A DNA stretch of 64,000 bases from Candidatus Woesearchaeota archaeon. Its GTDB lineage: Archaea > Nanobdellota > Nanobdellia > Woesearchaeales > WJKL01. The DNA lies in NCBI GenBank assembly GCA_019322435.1, contig JAHWIR010000005.1:62001-126000 (forward strand), in the 5' to 3' direction. Shown one piece after another: positions 1 to 9,096 of the stretch. The notes below the pieces were generated by a model. It saw only the letters and a list, made by a program, of their open reading frames with translations, did not search any database and was not told where the DNA came from. How positions within the stretch are numbered: the first letter of the stretch is position 1; every line of letters begins with the position of its first letter. A program made the translations under genes and the position numbers.

Positions 1-2
1 TT

Positions 3-491
3 TCAATGCTGATTTTGCTGCCAAAACAAGGGAAAGAGTTTAATTATGAAACAGGTGAGAGGATTACCTATGATTATACTCTTGAAGACATTGAATTGTC
101 AAAACTTGATGAATATAAAAGCAAAATGCAGGAAACAAAGATGGATGCAATCTATCTTCCTAAATTCAAGTTTGAGACAAAATATCTGATGGCAGATACA
201 CTGGCAGAGATGGGAATGCCAACTGCTTTCAAGACAGACGGCTCAGCAGATTTCTCAGGCATGGATGGAACAAGAGATCTTTTTATCAGCAGTGTCATCC
301 ACCAGGCTTTTGTTGAGGTTAATGAAGAAGGAACAGAGGCAGCAGCTGCAACAGCTATTGTTGTTGGAATAACAGCTGTCATGCCAACAAACATCTTCAG
401 AGCAGACCATCCATTTATCTTCCTGATACAGGAAAAAGGAACAGGAAACATCTTATTCATGGGAAAAGTAGTTAACCCTACTGCAAACTAA
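3..491 (+). CDS. Serpin (serine protease inhibitor), C-terminal part
   Basis: C-terminal part of a serpin, a protease inhibitor that traps its target by inserting a cleaved reactive loop into a beta-sheet. Visible are the hinge (EEGTEAAAATA) and the family signature FRADHPFIFLI near the C-terminus. Counting from the hinge Gly as P15, as in antitrypsin, puts the scissile bond near Thr-Ala in GITAV, suggesting a small-residue (subtilisin- or elastase-like) target; this is inference. Serpins are about 380 residues, so more than half the gene lies upstream of the window; the ATG at 6 is internal. The small-residue hinge (AAAATA) is typical of inhibitory members. The next gene follows after an AGGAGG site that overlaps the serpin stop. 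Serpins are uncommon in archaea. Confidence 0.93.
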   Translation, partial: SMLILLPKQGKEFNYETGERITYDYTLEDIELSKLDEYKSKMQETKMDAIYLPKFKFETKYLMADTLAEMGMPTAFKTDGSADFSGMDGTRDLFISSVIHQAFVEVNEEGTEAAAATAIVVGITAVMPTNIFRADHPFIFLIQEKGTGNILFMGKVVNPTAN

Positions 492-506
492 GGAGGAATG
501 ATAAAA

Positions 507-1196
507 ATGAAAATAATAATAGCATTTTTGATGACAGCTTTGCTGTTAATAGCAGGCTGTGGAGAAGGAAACACAATAAATGTCTCTGGAAATTCAGAGA
601 TAACTGTTGATCCTGATGAAGCTGAGGTATGGGCTGGAATCTCAATTGTTAAATTGACTGCTGAGGATGCTCAGAATGAAGCAAACAAAGTGATTAATGC
701 AATAATTGATGGATTGAGGTATAAAGGGATATCAGAAGATGATATTGCTACTGAAAGGCTAAGCCTTAGGGAAGAGAGAAGATGGGAAGCTGGAAAATCA
801 ACTGTTGTTGGATGGAGAGCAACACAGACACTGAAGATAAGCACAACTGACCTGAACAAAGTAGGGCCTATTGTTGATGTTTGCGTTAATAATGGAGCAA
901 ACCAGATTCAAAACATCAATTTCGGGCTGAGTGAAGAGAAAGAGCAGGAGATCAAGAAAGAAGCTATTGCAAAGGCAACTACAAATGCCAAAGACAAGGC
1001 AGAAGCTATCGCAGACAGCCTGGATGTTAGATTAGGCAAAGTAAAGTCTGTTTCAGAAGCAAGCCATTATTACATGCCTTACAGGTTTGGAATGGCTGAA
1101 GTTGCTATGGATAAAGCTGTTGAAGAATCTGCTGCTATAATGCCTGACAAAGTGACTGTGACAGGACAAATCTCTCTTGTTTATAATGTAAGATAA
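507..1196 (+). CDS. SIMPL-domain (DUF541) lipoprotein
   Basis: Secreted lipoprotein with one SIMPL domain (about residues 25-228), a family of exported proteins of poorly known function. The N-terminus has a hydrophobic stretch ending in a lipobox (LIAGC), so the Cys is probably lipid-anchored. Typical family features are the early VSGNSEITVDPDEAEVW strand and the late VTVTGQISLVYNV strand. An ATG at 498 exists, but the AGGAGG at 491-496 abuts it; the ATG at 507 has a proper 10-nt spacing and is preferred. It lies 15 nt after the serpin stop and is probably co-transcribed with it, so both may act outside the cell. Confidence 0.88.
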   Translation: MKIIIAFLMTALLLIAGCGEGNTINVSGNSEITVDPDEAEVWAGISIVKLTAEDAQNEANKVINAIIDGLRYKGISEDDIATERLSLREERRWEAGKSTVVGWRATQTLKISTTDLNKVGPIVDVCVNNGANQIQNINFGLSEEKEQEIKKEAIAKATTNAKDKAEAIADSLDVRLGKVKSVSEASHYYMPYRFGMAEVAMDKAVEESAAIMPDKVTVTGQISLVYNVR

Positions 1197-1240
1197 TCTT
1201 ACATTATTTTTTTATTCTTATTTTGGGTTGATAGAATAGA

Positions 1241-1249
1241 TTTATAAAT
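1241..1249 (+). promoter_or_regulatory. TATA box for the small zinc protein at 1273
   Basis: TTTATAAAT, centred about 28 nt before the ATG at 1273. This places transcription initiation at or next to the start codon, so the mRNA is probably leaderless. No Shine-Dalgarno motif precedes the ATG. Confidence 0.65.
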
Positions 1250-1272
1250 TCTCTTTTTCTTCTTTTTTCCTT

Positions 1273-1530
1273 ATGGGAAAGAAAAAAATTCCAAAGCTTG
1301 TTATATGGGACGGCAAACAAGAGATTAAACAAAAGAAAAAGGCAGTCTCTGAAAAAAAGCCTGATTTAATAGATATATGTCATGAGTGCGAGGAATCTGT
1401 TTCTGAAGAAGAGAAAAAGGTGTATAAAGGGCGTGTTTACTGCCTTGTTTGCTATCCTGGAGAAAAAGAAGAGTATGATCCTTTTATCCAAAACATTTAT
1501 GATAAGATTGAAGAAGAATTAGAAGAATAA
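1273..1530 (+). CDS. Small charged zinc-binding protein
   Basis: An 85-residue protein, not assigned to a named family. Two CxxC pairs (CHEC at about 37-40 and CLVC at about 56-59) separated by an acidic linker form a treble-clef or zinc-ribbon-like site. The N-terminus is Lys-rich and the C-terminus acidic. A TATA box about 28 nt upstream and no Shine-Dalgarno site suggest leaderless, single-gene transcription. It converges on the slipin gene with 9 nt between them. The function is unknown; nucleic acid or protein binding is only a guess. Confidence 0.75.
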   Translation: MGKKKIPKLVIWDGKQEIKQKKKAVSEKKPDLIDICHECEESVSEEEKKVYKGRVYCLVCYPGEKEEYDPFIQNIYDKIEEELEE

Positions 1531-1539
1531 AAAAATAAA

Positions 1540-2286
1540 TTATTTCTTTTTTCCTTCAATAGCTCTTAAGATTTCTAAAGGAATACCTATTACTACTGTA
1601 TTAGATTTGTCAGAGCTTAAGTCATTCAAGGTCTGCAATGTTCTTAAATGCAAAGCTCCAGGCGCTTTTGCCAGAGTAAATGCTGCTTTTGACATGTTAT
1701 CAGCTGCAATCACTTCTCCTGATGCTTTGATTATGACAGCTCTTTTCTCTCTTTCTGCTTCTGCTTCTTTTCCAATTGTCCTTTTTAATTGCTCTGGAAG
1801 CTCAACATGCTTCAGCTCAACAGAATCTACTTTTATTCCCCATGGGTCTGTTGCTTTATCTACAATCTCTCTTATCTTTTTGCTGATTGTATCTCTTTTC
1901 TGCAGTAAATCATCTAAAGAAACTTCTCCAACCACGTCTCTCATTGTTGTCTGGGCTAATTGAGAAACAGCATAGTTGAAATGCTCAACTTCAATTATTG
2001 CTTTTTTTGAGTCTGCAACTTTATAGTATAAAACTGCATTTACTTTTATTGAAACATTATCTCTTGTGATTGCATCCTGGTCAGGGACATCAATTGCTTT
2101 AACTCTTATGTCAACACGCTCCCAAGTCTGCAATAATGGAATAACTAATCTCAATCCAGGATTCATTGTTCCTGAAAATTTTCCTAGTGTGAATTTAACT
2201 CCACGCTCATATTCTTTAACAATCTTAATGCTTGAGATAAAGATTAAGATCAAGATTGCAAATATTCCTGGAATACCATATATCAT
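1540..2286 (-). CDS. Slipin / stomatin-like SPFH membrane protein
   Basis: SPFH-domain protein of the slipin family, which forms membrane-anchored rings or scaffolds. One N-terminal transmembrane segment (about residues 3-20) precedes the family motif KIVKEYERGVKFTLGKF and the SPFH core (VPDQDAITRDNVSIKVNAV), followed by a helical region (EAEAEREKRAVIIKASGE). The TTG at 2301 lies directly on a GGGGG ribosome site, so the ATG at 2286 is the better start. Prokaryotic slipins usually pair with an NfeD protease partner; none is present here. It is the last gene of the large minus-strand surface-protein operon, 28 nt after the preceding gene, so it may organise that membrane complex. Confidence 0.92.
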   Translation of the reverse strand: MIYGIPGIFAILILIFISSIKIVKEYERGVKFTLGKFSGTMNPGLRLVIPLLQTWERVDIRVKAIDVPDQDAITRDNVSIKVNAVLYYKVADSKKAIIEVEHFNYAVSQLAQTTMRDVVGEVSLDDLLQKRDTISKKIREIVDKATDPWGIKVDSVELKHVELPEQLKRTIGKEAEAEREKRAVIIKASGEVIAADNMSKAAFTLAKAPGALHLRTLQTLNDLSSDKSNTVVIGIPLEILRAIEGKKK

Positions 2287-2314
2287 ATTTATTACCCCCA
2301 ATTATGTAAATAAG

Positions 2315-3118
2315 TTATTTTTTGGTCTTTATATGTTTTTCTGTGTTCTTAACAACTGTCAAGAAGAATATCTTTGCCCAGCACAAAGCCAGGATGAATA
2401 TTAATCCAACCAATGCTATGACAGGCACTGGAGCAAATGGTATCTTGTAGAAGACTGCTCCAATAAAGATTATCACAAGTATCATAAAGAGATAGCTAGG
2501 AAATAATGTTTTTATTTTTTTATAGCCAAGAGTGAATGTGTGTTTTAGGAATTTGCCTAGCTGCTTTGGCTTGTAATTATTAATCAAGCCAAAGGAGATG
2601 AATGTAAAATAGCTTAGTGCAATTGATATGAGCAGAACAAACAATGCTTTTATGCTGTTATTGGCAATATAGGAAAGCAAGTTTAGGGATATCAATAAAG
2701 CTATCACTCCAATCAATGCAAAGATTACAGTGGAAAGGATAAACATCATCTCAAACATAAAAGAAGGCTTTTTTTTATTGACTATTGTGTTTGCAAAGTT
2801 CCATGTTGTTCCTGCAAACAGGATATAAGTAAGGAAAAGTAAAAAGAGCATGATAAAGATGTGATTCGCTATCCTGGAGTATGCTTCATTGACAGCTGCA
2901 TACTCATCAAGCACTTCCAGTGAAGACATTGTTGGCTCTAATTCCATGTCTTCCAGAGGCCCTGCAATTGCCTCTATCTCAGACATTATCTTTATTGAAT
3001 AATCATAGAAAAACCCAGCAGAGATCAAGATAAAGGCAATCTGAAATATAAACATAAAAGCAAAGAGCCCTCTTTTCTTGGTTATGAGATTGATTGATTG
3101 TTTTAGAGAAGTTTTCAT
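2315..3118 (-). CDS. Polytopic membrane protein, surface module copy A
   Basis: A 267-residue integral membrane protein with about six hydrophobic segments and no recognised domain. An N-terminal helix (about 18-38) is followed by an extracytoplasmic acidic loop, then further helices, and a Lys-rich cytoplasmic tail. The end (CWAKIFFLTVVKN) matches the end of the 248-residue protein at 10991-11737 (AWARIYFVSEVEK), and both have similar size and topology, so they are probably paralogues. It starts 2 nt after the 1991-residue surface protein and is clearly co-transcribed with it. A role in export or anchoring of the surface proteins is inferred from context only. Confidence 0.82.
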   Translation of the reverse strand: MKTSLKQSINLITKKRGLFAFMFIFQIAFILISAGFFYDYSIKIMSEIEAIAGPLEDMELEPTMSSLEVLDEYAAVNEAYSRIANHIFIMLFLLFLTYILFAGTTWNFANTIVNKKKPSFMFEMMFILSTVIFALIGVIALLISLNLLSYIANNSIKALFVLLISIALSYFTFISFGLINNYKPKQLGKFLKHTFTLGYKKIKTLFPSYLFMILVIIFIGAVFYKIPFAPVPVIALVGLIFILALCWAKIFFLTVVKNTEKHIKTKK

Positions 3119-3120
3119 TT

Positions 3121-6100
3121 TTATTCAAAAGGGACTTGTTCTTCTTTTTCTTTTGTTACTCCTGTAACTATATATTCTTTTAGAGTTCCACTATGGATAA
3201 GTGTTGGGTATGGGTGTTCTCTGTTGTAATGTACTTGGGTACCATCTTCTAAGGTAAATACACGTGTTTGTATATGCGCAATTCCAGCTTCGTAGTCATA
3301 TATGTTAGTAATTTTCTTAGTATCAATGTAATCTCCAACTTCTAACTCATCTAATTCGCCTTTAGTATAAGGTAGTTCTTTTTTCTCTACAAGTTTTTCT
3401 AGGATTTCTGTCTGTATTAAATCAGCATTGGTAACTAATGTATCAGTTCCAAATTCATCGTAAAAACGCTTAATTACATTTTTATCTTCACGAGCATCAG
3501 TTTCATTTTTATATATCCAGATGTCTTTATCCATTTCTTTAGCTTCTTCATCAACAACAAAAGCCCTTATTTTTTCAAGTCCTTCTCTATAACCTACTTT
3601 TTCTAATTCTCTTAGGAAGGTATCAGTTTCCCCTACATATGCTTCTGGACTAGTAGCGTCAGCTAGAGTTGATGGTAACTGCCAATTATCTCTTAAAGAA
3701 GACGAAGCTTCCCAACCTTTGTTTCCATTGTATACTGGTGATTCTAGATTATATCTTAAAAAAAGATTAAGTAATAGGTCTATTACTATAACATTGCTTA
3801 GGAATGGACCTTTTTCAGGTTTTTCTTTAACATCTGTTATTATTATCTTTTTATCTTTTTCACTGCATTCATATTCAAAATTAGCATCCAAGATGTCTTT
3901 AAGTCTTTGGTTTTCAGCTTTTATGTTTATATTAGTAACTTCTGCATATGGAACTTTCCATATGTCAATATAAACTCCAATATTTTTTGATAAAAAGTCT
4001 GCAGCCTTAGATAAAGGCGTATTCTTAAATTCAAAGGTTAATCTTTTATCGAGTATTTTTGAACAATCAATTGCCTCTTCTGAAAGTATCTGTATCTTTC
4101 TGACAACTTTATCTGCATTCTTTTCATTATCTATTACTTCTACTTCTATGGTGTATTCTTTTGGCTCTAATATTATTTCATCAGTAGTCCATGTTCCGCT
4201 TTCTTTTTCAAGAGGCTTGTCCCAAATGACAGACTTTTGCTTTCCGTCTATGTAGACAATTATATCGGTTATTTGTTCATTATCTGATGCTTGTACTGAG
4301 ATCTTTATTGGGCTTTCAGTGGCTTTTGAAATATCTGCTGTAGGGCCTAAAGGAGATTCCATAAGAACTTCATTGATTGAGGCTTCTTTTATGTCTGGGA
4401 ATTCTGCTCTTACGTCTCCTTTGACATTCAAGCGCAGTTCTTTTTTCTGAGGACTCTCCCTAAAAGTGATTAGGTCTTCTGGGACTGATTGGTCGCATGT
4501 TTTTCCTGTCTCTGGGAAATACCTTAATTGGAGATTAAGCTTCCAAGGATCTGCTGAAGGAGATGTTGGCGGCCTTTTTATTCGCAGGATGTAGTCTTCG
4601 CACTTAGTATATGATTTTCCGTCTATTGTGCATGTTTCTTTAACAAAAGGCGTCTTCATTCTGAATCTCATGCCTCCAATTGCAACTATCTTATCTTGGG
4701 TGAAAGTGTCCCATTTATCCATCTCTCCTTTAACTATGTACTCTCCTTTTCCTTCTTGAATATTAACATTCCTAAAGAGAACTGTATAGTCTCCAAAGAT
4801 TACCTGGCTGTGAGGAACAATTCCCATTGGATCAGGTTTCCATCCTGATTCAGTTACATAAGGTTCAGGCTCTCCTGTTACAAAGTCAGCTTCGTCAATC
4901 TCTCCAAGAGGCAATGCTTCTGTTTTTCTTGCCCAGCTTTTCGGAGCTGTTGCATTTGGCTGGATAAGCTTGTTTCCAGACATGATTAGCTTGTTATGTC
5001 CGTTTCTTAATTCATAATGCAGGCATTGTTCTTTGCCTCTGAGATAGATAGGGATATTATCTATCCTTATATTATCCCCCTTATACCAGGTCTTTTGTTC
5101 GCAGCTTATCTTTCTGCCGTCTTCATCACACCTGATGTTTCCGAAATAGGCTTTTCCTCTTTGGTCCCAGAGCAGAGTTCCTGCATCGCAGACAAATTCT
5201 CCTTTTACAAGATTCCATCTGCATGCTATGATATCCAATGCTGTTCTGTCTCGGAGTGAAGAGTAGAACACTCCTCTTTTGCCTCCTACCTTGTTTGCAT
5301 CTGGAATGCATTTCTCATAATCACCTTCATTCTTGACATTAAGGCTTATCTTGACATTATCATACCTGTATACATTCTCAGCATTGAGGTTCCTGTTTCC
5401 ATCCTGGAATACGCCCTGGGACAGTCCTCCTGTTGAGGTATAGATTGGCTTTGAAGGCCCTGCTTTGGACTGGTCATGCCTGCTGTCTGCTCCGTAGCAG
5501 TCGCATTTTTCAATAGGCATGTCATTTCCTTGTGGTTCAATCTCGCATCTTGCTCCTGGGAAAGACAAATCGTAATTTGTTGCGCAGACAAGCTCTACAG
5601 AATAGCTATCTATCTCGCATCCTGGAGCAAGCATCCATGCAACATCATACTGGTATGTTGCTATCTCTGTATCAGGGTTCCATGTTATATATCTTCTGCT
5701 GGCTGGATATGCTCTTGCTGAGGTCTTGTAAGGAACTGAATAAGCTGTATCCAGGAATGCATCAAAGTCCCAGCCCCAGTCTCCTGTAAGCGCTCCTAGG
5801 CAGATCTTTTTTGCAATTGCTCCCTGGCCAACTCCGATAAAGTCTTCTAATGCAGAGCTTGGATACTGGTCAAGCAAGTCAGATGTTGTTCCTGCAACTG
5901 CGTCTCTGATTGTTGCTGCTCCTGCTCTTATTCTGTCAGTTGTAACATTGCTTATCTTTGCTCCTGTCCATGGGGTACAGCCTTTTATTAGGCTTGTCAA
6001 TATTTCAGCAATCCATTCGCAAAGGTATTGAGTAAAGAATTCCTTGCACACTCCTGCATCTGCTTCTCCTGTTGCTTTTATCTGCTCAAGGCAGTTGTAA

Positions 6101-9096
6101 AGCCCCTGCAGTATGTTTCTTAATAATAATATCCTGTTTCTTATCTGTGTTGTGCAAAGGCACTGGAATGCAGGCACTGTATTGGATGGATCTAGATAAG
6201 CCTCTCCTGGAGAGATAAAGCTGTTTGCTCCAAAGCAGGCAGACTGGTCTCTTCCTTCGTAATAGACATATTTATTATAAGAATAACCTAGCTTATCATA
6301 ACGATAATCCCAGAAGTCTTTTAAGTCTCCAGCACTGACTGTCTTTTCTACTAGATCTAATGTATCTTGCGGCGGGTTAGCAAGGGTATTTTCTGGATCC
6401 TTTTTTGTGCAAAGGCATATTTCATCTCTATCTAAACACTCTTTTGCTGTTGTTATTACCCTGCTGAATGGCTGTTTTACTAATCCAGTTACAGGGTCTT
6501 TTTCTCCTGCGATGATTTTTGATGCTGTTGTAGAATCTTTGCATCCGCTCTCTTTTTCTTCATAGCCTTCTCCTTTACATAATTTCTTGCATGTTACTGT
6601 TTCTTCTTTGGATAACTGCACTGTTCTTCCTTTTCCTACAACCTCTATTTCTTTTTTAGATACAGGAGATATATCATCATCTATTTTTAAAATTACATTT
6701 TCTCCTTTTGCATCTGCTTTGTAAGTATAATAATCTCCTTTATAGATCCAGCAAAGTGGTTTTTTTGAGGCTGTTTTTTCCTTGCATTCTTCTGCAGAAG
6801 GCCTCATCAGAATTAGTCCTTCTGTTCCTTCTGTTTTTGAGCACAGTATGCTTCGTTCTATCCTGACTGCTACCTCTTCTGGTGATTTTCCAGATGTCCA
6901 TGCTGCTGGAGCTGAGCTGCACAAGAACCTGTCGCAAGACCATCTGAAGAATTTGTAAGCAGATGCTTCATAATTCCAGCCTTTGAATGCTGATTTACAT
7001 CTCTCCTCCAGCTCTGTGTTGGTGAGATCATCCTGGGTCATGCCTTTTGTCAATTTGCCGTCAGGAGTAAGCTTGTGCTTTGGATTTGCTTTTCCAGATC
7101 CTGGTGGAGGGCATTTTGTTCCGTCATCATCCTTCATCACTTTATCTAATCTGTAATCTGCCCAGGATTTCCATGTTCTTATTCCTCTTGCTATTATTCT
7201 TACTGCAAAGCCTGCAAAGCAGGCGATTGCGCTGATTCGTACAGCCTGGTTGATCTTATCGAGGTTTTCGTTTATCCTGTTTATTGTCTTGTTGAGGATT
7301 TCTGGGCCTTCTTCTATCAGCCAGTCAACAAGAGGAACATCTCTTGGGTCAATCCTGCTTGTGTCAATTGCAAAAGCCAATGTTCTGCAGGTTGTCTGGC
7401 CTTCTGTTATCTGCTCATCGTCTATCTTGTGGGAATAGGTAATCTTTATTTTAAATGGGAAAAGGATTTCATCTTCAATATCTCCTGGCTTTATAGGCCA
7501 TTCAAGGAACTCCTCCTCATAGTCTGATAATGCATTAAGGTTGTATACAAGATACCACATGTTTTTCCTATCATTTGAGATTCTTACATTTGGAGGATCT
7601 TGAAGTATTCTGCAGCTTATTTCATATTTTCCTTTTTTCATCATATCTGCTTCACAGGCTTTTACAAACTCAACATCTATTATGCTTGCATTTGAGCCAA
7701 AGCCTTGGTAAGAGAGATTGAATACTGCTGAGATTATTCCAGTGCCTTGCTTTAGTGATGCTGGATTAAGCATGGATGGAGATTGGTGTTCGATTAAATT
7801 TGCTATATCCCAGTTTGCTCCTCCTGCATAGCATGTTCCTATTGTATAGCTTATTTCTTCCTGAGCAGTGTGGCCTGCCTGGTCTGTTACAACAAAAGTA
7901 ACTTTAATTGTTCTTGCTTCCTGCTCTTCCAGGATCTCAACTTCTTCTTCAAGTTCTTCTGGGGAAACGGGAATGTATTCTCCATTTAATTCTCCTTTTA
8001 TAGTTATAGGTCCAAAAGAGATTCCTTCTAAATCAACATAATCAAATTCAAAACGTCCTGTTGAGCTTGCCTGGCCTTTTAGATGAGGATTGCCGTCTGG
8101 AGCTTTGTTTATATATACTTCAACTTTTGCGAATGGCTCTGTATTTCCGCTTATATCCACTTGTGTTGCTCCTTCATAGAAGAAGGTTGTGTCTGCTGGC
8201 TTTAGGTTTTTCAGTTCTGGAGCAGTTGTGTCAAGTGTTATTGAAGCTGATTCTTCATCAACATTGCCTGCCTGGTCAATTGCCTTTAATCTTATTGTAT
8301 TTTCTCCTTCCACCAGATTTATGGTTATTTCAAAATCTTTTATTCTTCCTCCTGAAACCAGCTCCTCATTCCTGTAGATTTCCAAGAAAGATGTTTCTGA
8401 GATTGTTCCTGAAACCACTATAGATGGGTCTGTTGTCATAGAAGGCAATGCGTCAAGTGTTATTTCAGGGATAGTCAAGTCAACTGTTGTTGTGAATGTT
8501 TTTTCAGTTGTAAGGCCTGCTGAGTCTGTTGCTGCCAATCTTATCTCATTTGGCTGGAATGCTGTTAATTCAACATTAAGGAAATTAAATTCTCTTCTTT
8601 CTTTTGGGTTGAATGTCCTTCTTAGTATGCCGTTGATATAAAGCTCTAGTCTTGTAAGAGGTTCTGTTGTTCCTACAATATCTATTCTTGGGCTGTTTAT
8701 GTATTGCGGAATGTCAACATCAATATGAGGGGGGGTTGTGTCTCTCTGAGGTGTTTGGAAAGCGTACATTCCTCCATTGTTGTCATCTTCTTCTGTGTCT
8801 GTGCTTGACACTGATTTTACTTTGTAATAATAAGTAGTAGATGGAGCAAGATTGCCTATGAAGATTGAATGATTAAATATCCTCTCAATATTTGTTTCTA
8901 CATCAGAAGGGGCTGCTCTGTCTGTGCCGTAGAAGACTCTTGAGTCAGCAGGCTCGTCTGTCTGCCATGTGATGACTGCAAAGCTGTCTGTTATGTCTTC
9001 TGCTTTGATGCCTGATATTTGCAGAGCAGAGACTAGCGGCATTGTTATCATTAGCTGAATCATCACTAATGCTATGATTGCTGTTATTTTTCTCAT
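3121..9096 (-). CDS. Giant secreted protein: FN3, Ig-like, Cys-rich and STN-like domains
   Basis: A 1991-residue exported protein. A Sec signal peptide (about 1-24) is followed by a fibronectin type III domain (about 25-115) and three Ig-like repeats (about 120-380; motifs such as IRLKAIDQAGNVDEES). A hydrophobic stretch near 610 and a Cys-rich helical region (about 690-1100) follow, then another Ig-like domain (about 1590-1670). Residues about 1678-1750 resemble the STN domain of secretins and TonB receptors (LTFEFKNTPLSKAADFLSK, then INIKAENQRLKDIL). The C-terminal 240 residues are unrecognised and charged. Its start overlaps the upstream pilin-like gene by 4 nt. It probably builds a cell-surface structure stabilised by disulfides; the assignment is structural only. 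Confidence 0.88.
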   Translation of the reverse strand: MRKITAIIALVMIQLMITMPLVSALQISGIKAEDITDSFAVITWQTDEPADSRVFYGTDRAAPSDVETNIERIFNHSIFIGNLAPSTTYYYKVKSVSSTDTEEDDNNGGMYAFQTPQRDTTPPHIDVDIPQYINSPRIDIVGTTEPLTRLELYINGILRRTFNPKERREFNFLNVELTAFQPNEIRLAATDSAGLTTEKTFTTTVDLTIPEITLDALPSMTTDPSIVVSGTISETSFLEIYRNEELVSGGRIKDFEITINLVEGENTIRLKAIDQAGNVDEESASITLDTTAPELKNLKPADTTFFYEGATQVDISGNTEPFAKVEVYINKAPDGNPHLKGQASSTGRFEFDYVDLEGISFGPITIKGELNGEYIPVSPEELEEEVEILEEQEARTIKVTFVVTDQAGHTAQEEISYTIGTCYAGGANWDIANLIEHQSPSMLNPASLKQGTGIISAVFNLSYQGFGSNASIIDVEFVKACEADMMKKGKYEISCRILQDPPNVRISNDRKNMWYLVYNLNALSDYEEEFLEWPIKPGDIEDEILFPFKIKITYSHKIDDEQITEGQTTCRTLAFAIDTSRIDPRDVPLVDWLIEEGPEILNKTINRINENLDKINQAVRISAIACFAGFAVRIIARGIRTWKSWADYRLDKVMKDDDGTKCPPPGSGKANPKHKLTPDGKLTKGMTQDDLTNTELEERCKSAFKGWNYEASAYKFFRWSCDRFLCSSAPAAWTSGKSPEEVAVRIERSILCSKTEGTEGLILMRPSAEECKEKTASKKPLCWIYKGDYYTYKADAKGENVILKIDDDISPVSKKEIEVVGKGRTVQLSKEETVTCKKLCKGEGYEEKESGCKDSTTASKIIAGEKDPVTGLVKQPFSRVITTAKECLDRDEICLCTKKDPENTLANPPQDTLDLVEKTVSAGDLKDFWDYRYDKLGYSYNKYVYYEGRDQSACFGANSFISPGEAYLDPSNTVPAFQCLCTTQIRNRILLLRNILQGLYNCLEQIKATGEADAGVCKEFFTQYLCEWIAEILTSLIKGCTPWTGAKISNVTTDRIRAGAATIRDAVAGTTSDLLDQYPSSALEDFIGVGQGAIAKKICLGALTGDWGWDFDAFLDTAYSVPYKTSARAYPASRRYITWNPDTEIATYQYDVAWMLAPGCEIDSYSVELVCATNYDLSFPGARCEIEPQGNDMPIEKCDCYGADSRHDQSKAGPSKPIYTSTGGLSQGVFQDGNRNLNAENVYRYDNVKISLNVKNEGDYEKCIPDANKVGGKRGVFYSSLRDRTALDIIACRWNLVKGEFVCDAGTLLWDQRGKAYFGNIRCDEDGRKISCEQKTWYKGDNIRIDNIPIYLRGKEQCLHYELRNGHNKLIMSGNKLIQPNATAPKSWARKTEALPLGEIDEADFVTGEPEPYVTESGWKPDPMGIVPHSQVIFGDYTVLFRNVNIQEGKGEYIVKGEMDKWDTFTQDKIVAIGGMRFRMKTPFVKETCTIDGKSYTKCEDYILRIKRPPTSPSADPWKLNLQLRYFPETGKTCDQSVPEDLITFRESPQKKELRLNVKGDVRAEFPDIKEASINEVLMESPLGPTADISKATESPIKISVQASDNEQITDIIVYIDGKQKSVIWDKPLEKESGTWTTDEIILEPKEYTIEVEVIDNEKNADKVVRKIQILSEEAIDCSKILDKRLTFEFKNTPLSKAADFLSKNIGVYIDIWKVPYAEVTNINIKAENQRLKDILDANFEYECSEKDKKIIITDVKEKPEKGPFLSNVIVIDLLLNLFLRYNLESPVYNGNKGWEASSSLRDNWQLPSTLADATSPEAYVGETDTFLRELEKVGYREGLEKIRAFVVDEEAKEMDKDIWIYKNETDAREDKNVIKRFYDEFGTDTLVTNADLIQTEILEKLVEKKELPYTKGELDELEVGDYIDTKKITNIYDYEAGIAHIQTRVFTLEDGTQVHYNREHPYPTLIHSGTLKEYIVTGVTKEKEEQVPFE

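Noticed and set aside
8061..8423. Plus-strand ORF of 120 codons, Leu-rich
   Set aside because: It lies wholly inside the giant surface-protein gene on the other strand and has the low-complexity look of an antisense frame.
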